NCBI RefSeq assembly: GCF_036689865.1 | Contig: NZ_JBAHUQ010000001.1 | Coordinates: 496,001-560,000, forward strand | Direction: 5' to 3' | Source: Magnetococcus sp. PR-3 | GTDB lineage: Bacteria > Pseudomonadota > Magnetococcia > Magnetococcales > Magnetococcaceae | Length of the DNA: 64,000 nucleotides | In this document: in pieces, positions 1-8,880 of the stretch | How positions within the stretch are numbered: the stretch's first letter is position 1 | How the letters are laid out: every line of letters starts with the position of its first letter | Notes under the pieces: generated by a model | Database searches by the model: none | The model's input: the letters and a program-made list of their open reading frames with translations, nothing else | What the model was told of the DNA's origin: nothing | Position numbers and translations under genes: made by a program

Positions 1-233
1 ACCGTCCCTTGAGAGGCGATCTCTGAGACATCGCTAAAGCTGCTGCTGACCTGCGCCACCGCCAGATCAAAGGTGTCTGCCGTCAGGGCATCCTCCTCCG
101 TCTGCTGCTGTACCATGGCCTCGGCGGAGAGGAGGATACGGTCCTCCAATTTCTCCACCATGGCTCGATTTTGATGGAAAAAGCTTTGCTGCACAGCCGA
201 ACCGACTTTACGAGACACAGGCTTTTTCTTCAT
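1..233 (-). CDS. LEPR-XLL large surface protein, N-terminal fragment
   Basis: Only the first 77 codons are in the window; the frame stays open to the left edge. The start is an ATG preceded by GGAG eight bases upstream. The N-terminus is basic (MKKKPVSRK), has no hydrophobic signal segment, and carries LEDRILLSAE at about residues 29-38. This is a clear variant of the LEPR-XLL motif found near the N-terminus of very large repetitive exported proteins, with Asp replacing the usual Pro. After it comes an acidic, Gln- and Ser-rich stretch. The gene lies 138 bases after the SecA-like gene on the same strand, at the end of an operon of export components, so it is the likely cargo of that operon. 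Family membership rests on the motif and context. The size and repeat content cannot be seen here. Confidence 0.72.
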   Translation of the reverse strand, partial: MKKKPVSRKVGSAVQQSFFHQNRAMVEKLEDRILLSAEAMVQQQTEEDALTADTFDLAVAQVSSSFSDVSEIASQGT

Positions 234-264
234 GACACAACTCCACACCAAAAGATGGCAACGC

Positions 265-281
265 AGGCCCATCATGGGCCT
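265..281. promoter_or_regulatory. Hairpin in leader of LEPR-XLL gene
   Basis: A 7-bp perfect inverted repeat, AGGCCCA and TGGGCCT with a 3-base loop, lies 32 bases upstream of the LEPR-XLL start in the 138-base gap after the SecA-like gene. No T-tract follows, so it is not a standard terminator. It could stabilise mRNA or mark a processing site between the export genes and the cargo gene. Confidence 0.3.
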
Positions 282-371
282 ACACACGCCGTACCAGCAA
301 CCAATCCTCACTTCGCCAAAAACCGAACGAAGGGTGGTACGCATTCATATTTCTTACAATAAGAACAACAA

Positions 372-2312
372 CTAAAACGGAAGAGCGCTATCCAACCACA
401 CATCCGCTTCCATCACCGAGCGACGCTGATGAAAAGCCATCCGCTCTGCCCGACTTTGCACATACTGCACACCACGTTTCCACGCTTTACGCCCCATCAT
501 CCGCATGGATTGCCGTACCAGGGTCCCCATCTGACGCTTGAACACCCCTTCATCCATACTGAGTAAGCTTACCGCACTACCCGGATCACCCTGCCGCCCA
601 CAACGCCCAACCAACTGCCGATCAATGCGGGCTGAATCGTTACACTCAGCAATGATTACATGCAGCCCTCCCAGGCTGCGGCTATGATCATCCAGGGCAA
701 TATCGGTCCCACGTCCAGCCATGTTTGTGGCAATGGTAATGGCACCGGTTTGACCGGCCAGGGCGACGATATCAGCCTCCTGCGCATGATGTTGCGCATT
801 AAGCACTTGGGCCGTCAGCGCTTGTTCTGCCAAGAGCTGAGCCAAATGTTCACTGGTATGAACACTGCGCACCCCCACCAGTACCGGCCGACCCAGCGCA
901 TGCTGTCTGGCCACCTCTTCCACCACCTTCTGCCACTTGGCCTCAGCGGTAGAAAAAATCTGTGGTGGTGCCACTTGCCGCTGGGGGGGCCGATGGGTTG
1001 GAATGGAAACCACCGTCAAACGGTAGATATTCCACAGCTCCCGAGCGGCCTCAGCCGCTGTACCGGTGGTACCCGCCAACCGTGCAAAACGACGAAAAAA
1101 AGTCTGAAAACTCATCTGCCCCATAGAGGCGTTGGGGTCCGTTAACGGTAGCCCTTCATACGCTTCAATGGCCTGATGCAACCCAGCTGAGAGTGAGCGT
1201 TCAGGGGTCATACGCCCGGTGGCATCATCCAGCAACACCACCTTCTCCTCATCCACCAAATAGTGCCGTCCAGGCTGAAAAAAATGACGCACACTTAAAG
1301 CGTTACGCACCAAGGCCTGTCGCCTAACCGCACTGCGCCACACGGGGGCCAACCGCCAAGCCATGGCCTCCATCATCTCCATGGCGGTGGATAAAAAAGT
1401 GACCTGCCGATGGCGGATATCCAGCTGGTAATCCTCTTCTTCTCGCAGCCCTTCCGCCACCTCTTCGGCCCATTTCACCGCATCGTGCAGGCCCTCAACC
1501 TCCTGAGGTGCTGAGAGAATAAGGGGGGTGACCGCTTCATCAATCAAGACACTGTCGGCCTCATCAATAATGGCACTATGCAGCCCCCGGGGCAGCATCA
1601 GGGTGTTGGGTAGAGACTCTCCCAGGTCGTGACGATACCAGCGCTGAAACGCCATCTTATCGCGCCCAACCCCTTTGCCATCCGCCAGTTGATCCCGCAG
1701 ATGATCCGCCAGCAGGGTCTTGGCCGTCACATAGGCGACATCCGCTTCATAGCGTACCTGCCGCTCTTCCGGACTAAGCTCTCCACCTGCACTGGCCACC
1801 GTCAACCCGCAGGCTTCCAACAGCGGCTGCATCTGCTCGGCATCGCGTTCGGTCAGGTAGTCATTGGCACTAATGACATGACAAGGTCGCCCCTCCCACC
1901 CGGCCAAGACCGCCGCCAGCCCCACGGTTAAGGTCTTGCCTTCTCCGGTGGACATCTCCGCCAACCAACCCCGGTAGAGCGCCAAAGCCCCCATAAACTG
2001 CACCAAATAAGGGCGCTTACCCAGGTGGCGCCACGCCATCTCCCCAACCTGCGCCAGGCCATCGATCAAGGCCTCCCCCGTCATGGGGGATTGCAGACGA
2101 AAGGCGATCCGTGTGGTCACCAACTGGGCCTGCAAGGTGGCGTCGTCCAGGTCTGCCAACGCGTTACAGCGCTGCAAACAGGTGTGTGCCATACGCCGCA
2201 ACTGCCCTTTTAACTGGGGGCGGCTCCGCCAAACCCCATGCATGCTGTGTAGCCAGCCCTCCACCCCCTTGGGTAGGGGACTGGGCTCTGCCAGTGCCCA
2301 ATAACCGTTCAT
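372..2312 (-). CDS. SecA-like accessory translocase ATPase
   Basis: This 646-residue protein is a DEAD-type motor related to the preprotein translocase ATPase SecA. Visible motifs are MSTGEGKT (Walker A, about 120-127), DEADSVLIDEA (Walker B, about 250-260), TTGTAAEA, and NMAGRGTDI followed by an RxDRQLVGRCGRQGDPG segment. It is shorter than housekeeping SecA (about 900 residues) and ends shortly after the motor, without a Cys-rich C-terminal tail. The usual SecA segment GTNNEFGFDYLRDN is replaced by a diverged stretch ending in ADHLRDQ. The start at 2312 gives an ATGA overlap with the upstream M50 gene and has GGAGG eight bases away; an in-frame ATG at 2357 is less likely. By position it should energise export of the neighbouring LEPR-XLL protein, which is inference. 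Confidence 0.9.
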   Translation of the reverse strand: MNGYWALAEPSPLPKGVEGWLHSMHGVWRSRPQLKGQLRRMAHTCLQRCNALADLDDATLQAQLVTTRIAFRLQSPMTGEALIDGLAQVGEMAWRHLGKRPYLVQFMGALALYRGWLAEMSTGEGKTLTVGLAAVLAGWEGRPCHVISANDYLTERDAEQMQPLLEACGLTVASAGGELSPEERQVRYEADVAYVTAKTLLADHLRDQLADGKGVGRDKMAFQRWYRHDLGESLPNTLMLPRGLHSAIIDEADSVLIDEAVTPLILSAPQEVEGLHDAVKWAEEVAEGLREEEDYQLDIRHRQVTFLSTAMEMMEAMAWRLAPVWRSAVRRQALVRNALSVRHFFQPGRHYLVDEEKVVLLDDATGRMTPERSLSAGLHQAIEAYEGLPLTDPNASMGQMSFQTFFRRFARLAGTTGTAAEAARELWNIYRLTVVSIPTHRPPQRQVAPPQIFSTAEAKWQKVVEEVARQHALGRPVLVGVRSVHTSEHLAQLLAEQALTAQVLNAQHHAQEADIVALAGQTGAITIATNMAGRGTDIALDDHSRSLGGLHVIIAECNDSARIDRQLVGRCGRQGDPGSAVSLLSMDEGVFKRQMGTLVRQSMRMMGRKAWKRGVQYVQSRAERMAFHQRRSVMEADVWLDSALPF

Positions 2313-4471
2313 ACCCGGAACCTCCGTTGGAGAAACTGCCGCAAGGCCCGCTCCCACTGCTCCAACAAAGGACGGTTATTCAAGGTCAACCGCATCACCC
2401 CCAAACGGCCATGAACCCACTGCACATCGCCACCATCCGGCAGCTTGGCCTGAATACGGAAAAAAGGCTCTGCCGCCGTCATCCCGTTGGGATCCATGGG
2501 ATCCACCGCAATCTTACCGCCACCGGGCATACCCAGTGCGGGTGTGGGTAGCACCCCATGTTCATGGGGAATAACATCGACCTGCACGGTGGTTATGTTC
2601 TTATTCTCCTGCCCTTGAATACGCACCTCGGCCTGGTTGACCGCATGCTCAAACAGGTGAGAACCGATCTGCGGCAGTACCCCGACAAAACGCCATTGAT
2701 CGGGCTGCACCAACAGGCCAATGGCATCCCCACGGGCCACCCAACGCCCTTTGGTGGCCTCCTCATCGGGGACCGACCACACACCGGCGATGGGGGCTTG
2801 AACCAACAGGGCATCGTGCTCTTTTTGCAGATCGGCCAGATGCTGTTCCAACGCTTCCTGCTGCTGTTCAATGGGCTGCAGGTCGGCCATCTGCTTGGTC
2901 ATGGCCCATAGAGCCTGTGCTTTTAACTGAGTCAACTGGGCCCCGATAGCACGCATCTCAACGGCCAGTTGTGGATTTTCCAACGCCAACAACAGCTGCC
3001 CACGCTCTACCCTGGTGCCTGGCTGCGCCATAACACGGGCTATCCGTCCAGTCGCTTCACTGCGCACAGGGCGAAAAGCTTCAGCCTCAACCACACCATC
3101 AAGCCGCATACGGTCTGGCATGGGCACACTACCCAGCACCCCCAGGGTCACCAACAACAACCCGCTAGAGATCCCCACCGCCCGTCCCCGGTAACGGGCC
3201 AACTGGGTACTAAACCCCAGGTAGCGAACCAGTTTTACCAGTGGCACCACCACCATCATAATGCCCAGCATCCAGGCCATGGCGATGCCAAATTCCAGAT
3301 ACTGACCCGCCACAAAAAAGATGATGGACCACATTAAAAAGGCCCAGTTAATCAGGCTTAAAGTACCGTAGAGTGGGAGTAACAGAACCTCCCACCGGTT
3401 TTGCGCCGCAGGGCGGGCATCCGGCAGCCGCAGGATGAAACGCTGTGCCAAAAACTTCAGCTGATCCCGCGAACGCTGAAACAGATTAGGCACCCCCAGC
3501 AGATCCGATAAAACGTAGTAGCCGTCAAAACGCAGCAGAGGGTTTAAGTTAAACAACACCGTCGAGACACTGGCGGCAAAAATAACATTATAGGCCAGTG
3601 CATTGAGGGTACCCGGTGCGGTATGAACCCACACAATGGCCGCCACCGCAGCCACAGCCAACTCGGCCACCACCCCGGCCAACCCCACCCAAATACGCTG
3701 CCAACTGTAGCGGAACCCCCAACTGGCGGAGGCATCCACATAGGGCAAAGGGGCGAACAGCAGCATCATCACACCCATGCGGTGGACCTCACCGCCAAAG
3801 TGCTTACACACCCCTGCATGGCCCAATTCATGGACCACCTTGGCCACCACAAACCCCACGTAGAGCAGTACCAAATTACCGGGGGCAAGAATACCGGCAC
3901 TCTGTTCAAACAACGGGGTATCACTGGTGATCAGTGAGAAAAAGGCGGTCGCCAGCAACCCCAAATAGAGGGCAATACCCCAAGGCCCCAAAAACCACCG
4001 GATCAACCCTTTGGAACGTTCCAGAGCCTGATCAGGGTCCAGCAGTGGAATACGGATGGCCAAAAAGCCCATCCACAAAGCTGCCCGTTCTTTATTACGC
4101 CGCTTTCGGTAGCGTTCAAACAGACTGGCCCCAGCGGTTACCCGGTCATACTGAAGCAGGTTGGAAAGGTTGACTTGCCCCAGCAGGTGGATCACCTCCT
4201 CCTGGGTTAAGGCATCCTGACCATCCTCTTCCAAAGAGGCTTGCCACACCTCCTCCACAGTTTTTAAGAGAGAGAGACGACACAAAAAACGGTAACCAGC
4301 CATGGAGACACGATACCAGTCACTGCTCAGGGTATCCCGCAGCACCACCCAGACTTCGCCCTGGAACTGCTGCCGGTGGGCCCGCACACTATGGCGCAGC
4401 GCAACACGAACCTCGGCTACGCGATACCATGCATCGCTAAACACCCGCTCCTGTTGCTTGCCCCCGCTCAT
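2309..4471 (-). CDS. M50 metallopeptidase-HlyD fusion membrane protein
   Basis: This 720-residue protein has three parts. Residues 1-130 are soluble and may resemble the PqqD-like regions seen in 'putative peptide zinc metalloprotease' proteins. Residues about 155-430 form a multi-pass site-2-protease-like domain with the zinc motif HELGH at 214-218 and a second ligand motif NPLLRFDGYY at 310-319. A biotinyl-lipoyl/HlyD-like part follows from about 450 (GRIARVMAQPGTRVERGQLL) with a helical hairpin and a second lipoyl half. The catalytic residues are intact, so proteolysis is possible, but the substrate is unknown. The start overlaps the upstream GAF/HlyD stop by ATGA, and the end overlaps the SecA-like start by ATGA. 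It likely sits in the inner membrane with its HlyD arm in the periplasm, bridging to the TolC-like protein. Confidence 0.88.
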   Translation of the reverse strand: MSGGKQQERVFSDAWYRVAEVRVALRHSVRAHRQQFQGEVWVVLRDTLSSDWYRVSMAGYRFLCRLSLLKTVEEVWQASLEEDGQDALTQEEVIHLLGQVNLSNLLQYDRVTAGASLFERYRKRRNKERAALWMGFLAIRIPLLDPDQALERSKGLIRWFLGPWGIALYLGLLATAFFSLITSDTPLFEQSAGILAPGNLVLLYVGFVVAKVVHELGHAGVCKHFGGEVHRMGVMMLLFAPLPYVDASASWGFRYSWQRIWVGLAGVVAELAVAAVAAIVWVHTAPGTLNALAYNVIFAASVSTVLFNLNPLLRFDGYYVLSDLLGVPNLFQRSRDQLKFLAQRFILRLPDARPAAQNRWEVLLLPLYGTLSLINWAFLMWSIIFFVAGQYLEFGIAMAWMLGIMMVVVPLVKLVRYLGFSTQLARYRGRAVGISSGLLLVTLGVLGSVPMPDRMRLDGVVEAEAFRPVRSEATGRIARVMAQPGTRVERGQLLLALENPQLAVEMRAIGAQLTQLKAQALWAMTKQMADLQPIEQQQEALEQHLADLQKEHDALLVQAPIAGVWSVPDEEATKGRWVARGDAIGLLVQPDQWRFVGVLPQIGSHLFEHAVNQAEVRIQGQENKNITTVQVDVIPHEHGVLPTPALGMPGGGKIAVDPMDPNGMTAAEPFFRIQAKLPDGGDVQWVHGRLGVMRLTLNNRPLLEQWERALRQFLQRRFRV
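2321..2325 (-). promoter_or_regulatory. RBS deciding the SecA-like start
   Basis: GGAGG on the minus strand, eight bases before the ATG at 2312, inside the end of the upstream M50/HlyD gene. It supports translation from 2312, coupled through ATGA, over the longer reading from 2357. Confidence 0.6.
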
Positions 4472-6324
4472 AGCCAGAACAACTCCCTAAGAAAGTTCAC
4501 TGTGCGATGGCTCAAAACCCAGATCAAAGGCCGATCTTCAATAGAGACTTTGGCATTCCCCCCCATACCAGGCCGCCACCACTCTTGTGCCTCGCCCACA
4601 ATCTGCCCACGGGCCAAAAAGACACTGCGGTTCTCCCGTTGGGTGGCCATGGGGTCAATACGTTCTATGGACATTTCAAACCGTTGATCGGGACGCCCAA
4701 CCAAAGAGACCTCCCCCATCTGCCCACGTTTCAGCTCGTGTACATCGGCCTGACTCACTTCAAGTTCCAGATAAATATTCTCGGTCCGGGCCAGTTTTAA
4801 GAGCAGATCACCGCGACGAACCGGCGCCCCCAACCGAGTTTTTAGATCTCCCTCTACGATCATACCGTCATAGGGGGCACTCAAGTGGGCATGGTCCAGC
4901 CTGTACTGCACCAGGGCCAGCCGTGCTTCAGACTGTTGCAAACGGGCCAGGGCAATCTGCATTTCTGCCAATTTACGCGAGGCGTTGGCTTTTTCTACCT
5001 CCCGCTTGTAGCGCACGATCTCTGAGGTCGCCATGGCCGCTTCTTGCTTGAGATCACGGGTATCCAGGGTGGCCAAAACCTCCCCCTGACCTACACGGTC
5101 CCCCACATCCACATGCACTTTGTGCAAAAAGCCATCAAAGGGCGCGGGCATGAACAGCAGATCCTGGCTACGTAGCTGAGCCCCAACATCAACCTGATAG
5201 TTCCAAGGGGTCACAATCAACCCAAATAGCGTGCAGGAAAAAAGTACCGCAACCAGCTTCCACATGGCCTGTTCCGGGCCAAACAGAGCACGCACACCTT
5301 GGCGGAAGCTGTGCCAAAAGCGAGCCCCAAACCAACGGTCACTGGCCCGCACCTGCTGTAGCTGATAGGCACAAGCCTGGGTGGTTAATTCCAGTTCCCA
5401 AACCGCGGTCGTCGTTAAGGGTTCTAGCCCTTTTTCAACCAGCAGCACGGCGATGGTCTGCTCACCCCAGTGGATGGGGATGGAGCTGGCACTGCCCTCG
5501 CCAAACCGCTTTACATAGGTCTCATGGGCTCGGTTAACAACCCGGTCGCCATCCCGTGCCGGAAAACTCACCACGCAGGATTGATCCAACGCCTCTTCCA
5601 TGGCGGAGGCCATCTCTTTCGCGGCCTGGGTTTTGGTATCAAATTTTTCAATATGGCTGACCGCCACCAACTTAACGTAATCCCCATCCACCCAGCCCAG
5701 GGAGACCCGTGCACACTCAAACCGAACCGCCAACTCAGAACAGAGATCAAAGGCGGTCCGCATAAACCGCGGTTGGCGGCTTAAACTGGCGCTTAGCTGT
5801 AAAATTTCGAATAACCGTTCCGCCCCGGCATCCCTGGGCATCGCCATACGCTGGCTATATTGGGTCATAAAGTGGGCTGGCAGGGTCATAACCAGCGAGG
5901 TCAGGGCCTGGGATGAGGCATCAAATACAAAAGGCTGGGAGAGCCAGCAAATCAGAACCGCATGGGGCCGCTCTCCATCGGGAGAGGCTGCCAACGGCAA
6001 GGCCAGTATGGGTTGATCTTCCCCACCCGGCATGGGAAGCGCACGCTCCAGCGCCTGATCCGCCAACTGGGACAAATCGGCGGCATCATACTCCTCAAAA
6101 GTTGCGCGCTGTGGTGAGGTCAACACCCCCTGCCATGGCTGGACCTCAGAGCGGATCAGCAACATCACTTTCCGGGCCATTAAGGCCGTGTTAGCCCCTG
6201 CCAAGTAGGCGGGCCAAAACTGCTCAACCGCCCCCTCAAAAGTCAAGAGATCAGAGAGGCTCGCCCCATGGCCCTCTGCAACTTCAACCTCTGACGGAGC
6301 AACCTGTTGGACAGAGCAATTCAT
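4468..6324 (-). CDS. GAF domain-HlyD membrane fusion protein
   Basis: This 618-residue protein joins a cytoplasmic sensory half to a periplasmic adaptor half. Residues about 165-320 look like a GAF domain, preceded by another 160-residue soluble region that may be a degenerate GAF-like fold. A single transmembrane helix lies at about 355-373. After it come a lipoyl half-motif (FDGFLHKVHVDVGDRVGQGEVL), a coiled-coil hairpin of about 70 residues, a second lipoyl half (LSAPYDGMIVEGDL) and a beta-barrel region. Such adaptors connect inner-membrane components to TolC. The GAF part suggests that a cytoplasmic ligand tunes assembly or activity, which is inference. The start overlaps the previous stop as TAATG and the end overlaps the M50 gene as ATGA. 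A similar protein is cut by the right window edge next to a second M50/HlyD gene. Confidence 0.85.
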   Translation of the reverse strand: MNCSVQQVAPSEVEVAEGHGASLSDLLTFEGAVEQFWPAYLAGANTALMARKVMLLIRSEVQPWQGVLTSPQRATFEEYDAADLSQLADQALERALPMPGGEDQPILALPLAASPDGERPHAVLICWLSQPFVFDASSQALTSLVMTLPAHFMTQYSQRMAMPRDAGAERLFEILQLSASLSRQPRFMRTAFDLCSELAVRFECARVSLGWVDGDYVKLVAVSHIEKFDTKTQAAKEMASAMEEALDQSCVVSFPARDGDRVVNRAHETYVKRFGEGSASSIPIHWGEQTIAVLLVEKGLEPLTTTAVWELELTTQACAYQLQQVRASDRWFGARFWHSFRQGVRALFGPEQAMWKLVAVLFSCTLFGLIVTPWNYQVDVGAQLRSQDLLFMPAPFDGFLHKVHVDVGDRVGQGEVLATLDTRDLKQEAAMATSEIVRYKREVEKANASRKLAEMQIALARLQQSEARLALVQYRLDHAHLSAPYDGMIVEGDLKTRLGAPVRRGDLLLKLARTENIYLELEVSQADVHELKRGQMGEVSLVGRPDQRFEMSIERIDPMATQRENRSVFLARGQIVGEAQEWWRPGMGGNAKVSIEDRPLIWVLSHRTVNFLRELFWL

Positions 6325-7157
6325 TACGGCTCCTGACGCACAACATGACCAGAGAGACCTGGACGAATCGAACCATCGCCATTATCAAACGCGGCGGCAA
6401 ACTCAACCAAACCACTGGCTGAATCCACCAAGGGGGAGACAAAAACCACGGAAGCTTCCCGGTGAATACGCTCGTTACCCACCCCCAACACCAAGGTTAC
6501 CCGCTCCCCGCGCTGCAACATCGCCTTACCCTGAGTTGCAGGAAAAGTCCCCACAAAGCGTACCCGGTCCACATTCACCAGCTCCACCGCAGCTTCATTT
6601 GGGGCAATACTCTCCCCAACACGGGCCAAGACTTTGGTAACAACCCCAGCAAAGGGTGCCCGCAAATGACGCTGTTCATAGCTATTACGGGCCATCTCCA
6701 GCTCAACTTGTTGCCGTTTTTTTTCTAAAACAAGTGACTGCAACTCCGCTTCAACCGCCTGCAGGGCCAGTACTTCATCCTCAACTTGCTTGGTGGAAAC
6801 CGCACCACTCGCCAGCAATTTTTTGGCTTGGGCAACCTGGGCTTTTAGTGTCTTGCGCCGCTGTGCCAATGCGTTCAAACGTACCCGGTCTGCCAGCACC
6901 AATTTTTGATGCTTCAGCTCCAAACGTTCACGAATACGGTTAAGATGCAGAATCAGATCACCACGCTGTAGCATGGCGCCCTCTTCAACCTCAACCTGCT
7001 CAACACGCCCCCCCACCACCAGACTAAGCTGGGCACTTTGCCACGCTTTGGTAATACCCAAAATCTGCGGGTGGCCGCCTTGCGCCCAGACACTAAGGGG
7101 CAGCACCACCGCCACCAGCAGCCCAAAGAGACGGCTTATGATGCCCGTGGGGCTCAA
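6324..7157 (-). CDS. Periplasmic adaptor (HlyD/RND-type) protein
   Basis: A 277-residue exported protein with a signal peptide (about residues 1-25, ending SVWA). The first lipoyl half is GRVEQVEVEEGAMLQRGDLIL. A long Gln/Lys/Leu-rich helical hairpin (about 75-155) comes next, then the second lipoyl half LRAPFAGVVTKVLARVGESI and a beta-barrel segment. This is the architecture of membrane-fusion proteins that dock onto TolC. It is short and has no transmembrane anchor beyond the signal peptide, so it may act as a periplasmic ring together with the two larger HlyD-type proteins downstream. Its start overlaps the TolC-like stop (ATGA) and its stop overlaps the GAF/HlyD start (TAATG), so translation is very likely coupled. 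Confidence 0.87.
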   Translation of the reverse strand: MSPTGIISRLFGLLVAVVLPLSVWAQGGHPQILGITKAWQSAQLSLVVGGRVEQVEVEEGAMLQRGDLILHLNRIRERLELKHQKLVLADRVRLNALAQRRKTLKAQVAQAKKLLASGAVSTKQVEDEVLALQAVEAELQSLVLEKKRQQVELEMARNSYEQRHLRAPFAGVVTKVLARVGESIAPNEAAVELVNVDRVRFVGTFPATQGKAMLQRGERVTLVLGVGNERIHREASVVFVSPLVDSASGLVEFAAAFDNGDGSIRPGLSGHVVRQEP

Positions 7158-8839
7158 CGGTAAAGCTCCGCCAGGGCACCTTGGGCGGCTTGGAACATGG
7201 TTTGTGCTTTCATGGTGGCCACCTGCTGCTCGGTGACCAGTGACTTGGCATCAATAACCCGTTCTTGCTGTCGTAGCACGGCACGCATATCACTGCGCCC
7301 TGCATTAAACCGGTTCATCTCCATCTTCGCCCGTTTGGCCTCCCGCTCGGCCACGGTCAAGGATTTTTGCCAACGGGCCTTGGTATGGCCCAGGGCCTTG
7401 AGGGTGGTCTGGATATCATTGGCAATGGAGACCTCTAACCCCTTAATGGCCAACTTGGCTTCATCCAACCGAATACGCGCTGTTAGGACATCCGCACGGG
7501 CTTCGCGGTTACCTTCCAAATTTAAGTTGGCCGATAATCCAACCGTCCAGCTGGGGTCAATACCGTTGGATTCGCCATAGGCGTTCCAACGGTTATAAGC
7601 CAGCCCACTCCGGCCATACTTGGCTTGAAAATCAACCTGTGGCAGGGCTTGGTTCTTGGCGTAAGAGAGCTGCTTCTCTTTTTGTGCCCGCTCCAAATGC
7701 TTGGCTTTAAGGTCCGAACGTTGGTTTAAGGCTACGTCCAAACTCTCTTTAAATGCAGGCACCTGAGGAAAATCTTCCATCAAGGTCTCGTCTACCTGCA
7801 ACATGCCATCGTTGCCATCCAGAGCGAACTGCACTTGGGTACGTAGGGTGTTGCTCTTTTCACGCTGGGTTTGGTGGGCCTCACTTAAGGCACTTTCAAA
7901 GCGGGTCAGCGCATTTTCAACCTCCCATACATCAGCGTCGGCCAAACGCCCCTCTTTGCGCAGCTTGTTGGCCATGGTCAGCATCTTCTTACCCATGGCA
8001 ATTTTCTCTTCAAAAGCCACTACTTTGCGTTGTGCCAACAGCAGGTCGTAGTAGATCATGGCCACCTGGGCAATGGTGACGGACTCGGTATCCTCATAGG
8101 TAAAAGCCGCCACATCCTGACCAATTTTGGCCACCTGAATCGGAATGGTCGTGACACTTTTACCCGCCCCCTTCAACAGGGGTTGGTTCAGACTGAGCGA
8201 ATAGTCCACCCGGTGGTTATCCGGCTCTGTGGCATCCAACACCCGCATGGTACTGGTCATTAACTGACTTTGACTCAGCTCAGCGGTAACCTTAACACCG
8301 GTTTCAAATGTACGGCTAAGCAGCAACGAGACATCGGTACTGTCACTCTCGTAAACCGAGGTGTAGCGGGTGGTCTTTTCTTCAATATTGTTGGGCTCTT
8401 CGGTATGCACACGGGAGATCGAGGCGCTCAGCTGGGTATCAAAAGCCCCCTGAGCCCTTAAGATACTGGCTTCCGCAATATCTTTGGATAACCGGCCACT
8501 TTGCAAATTAACGTTACGCTGGCGCAACGCTTTGACCAGTGCTTCCAGGGTTAAAGCCCCCTCTGGCCAGACCGGAGCGTGAGGCATATCCACAACGGTG
8601 GTGGTCGCCTCTTTCTCCGTGCCACTCAATTGAGCAAAAAGTGGCAAGGCCTTAACCAGCTCGAATAAGCCAGGTGTTTTGGCAAAGTCAGCCATTTCAG
8701 CGACGATCGGCGGATCGGGTTCAGGTGCGTTATCGATCTCACCACACCAAGCAGGTGTGGTGATAACGGTGAAACCCACTGCCACGCCCACCCCCAAAAC
8801 GATGAGGGGTTTTATCGGTACAAAAAGTCGGTCGCTCAT
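7154..8839 (-). CDS. TolC-family outer membrane efflux/export protein
   Basis: A 561-residue protein with an N-terminal hydrophobic export signal (about residues 10-32, ending near TPAWC/GE). Two long helical repeats follow, typical of TolC-family outer-membrane factors, with patterns such as NQRSDLKAKHLERAQKEKQ and NRFNAGRSDMRAVLRQQERV. The region YSLSLNQPLLKGAGK (about 230-245) and the VGLSANLNLEGNREARADV segment match membrane-strand/helix junctions of the family. The family forms trimeric channels spanning outer membrane and periplasm. It begins the overlapping gene chain and is preceded by a strong AGAGGA ribosome site; the SapC gene is 41 bases upstream. No ABC or RND pump gene accompanies it, so partners are probably the HlyD-type, M50 and SecA-like proteins downstream. 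Confidence 0.88.
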   Translation of the reverse strand: MSDRLFVPIKPLIVLGVGVAVGFTVITTPAWCGEIDNAPEPDPPIVAEMADFAKTPGLFELVKALPLFAQLSGTEKEATTTVVDMPHAPVWPEGALTLEALVKALRQRNVNLQSGRLSKDIAEASILRAQGAFDTQLSASISRVHTEEPNNIEEKTTRYTSVYESDSTDVSLLLSRTFETGVKVTAELSQSQLMTSTMRVLDATEPDNHRVDYSLSLNQPLLKGAGKSVTTIPIQVAKIGQDVAAFTYEDTESVTIAQVAMIYYDLLLAQRKVVAFEEKIAMGKKMLTMANKLRKEGRLADADVWEVENALTRFESALSEAHQTQREKSNTLRTQVQFALDGNDGMLQVDETLMEDFPQVPAFKESLDVALNQRSDLKAKHLERAQKEKQLSYAKNQALPQVDFQAKYGRSGLAYNRWNAYGESNGIDPSWTVGLSANLNLEGNREARADVLTARIRLDEAKLAIKGLEVSIANDIQTTLKALGHTKARWQKSLTVAEREAKRAKMEMNRFNAGRSDMRAVLRQQERVIDAKSLVTEQQVATMKAQTMFQAAQGALAELYR

Positions 8840-8880
8840 GGTGTCCTCTACCCAGCTGGAAGGGAGATGCAGATCTTTAA

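Noticed and set aside
660-1145. 161-codon plus-strand frame opposite the SecA-like gene
   Set aside because: It lies wholly antisense to a well-supported gene with clear motifs.
2313-2357. Longer start for the SecA-like gene at 2357
   Set aside because: The ATG at 2312 has a GGAGG site and an ATGA overlap like the other genes in the chain.
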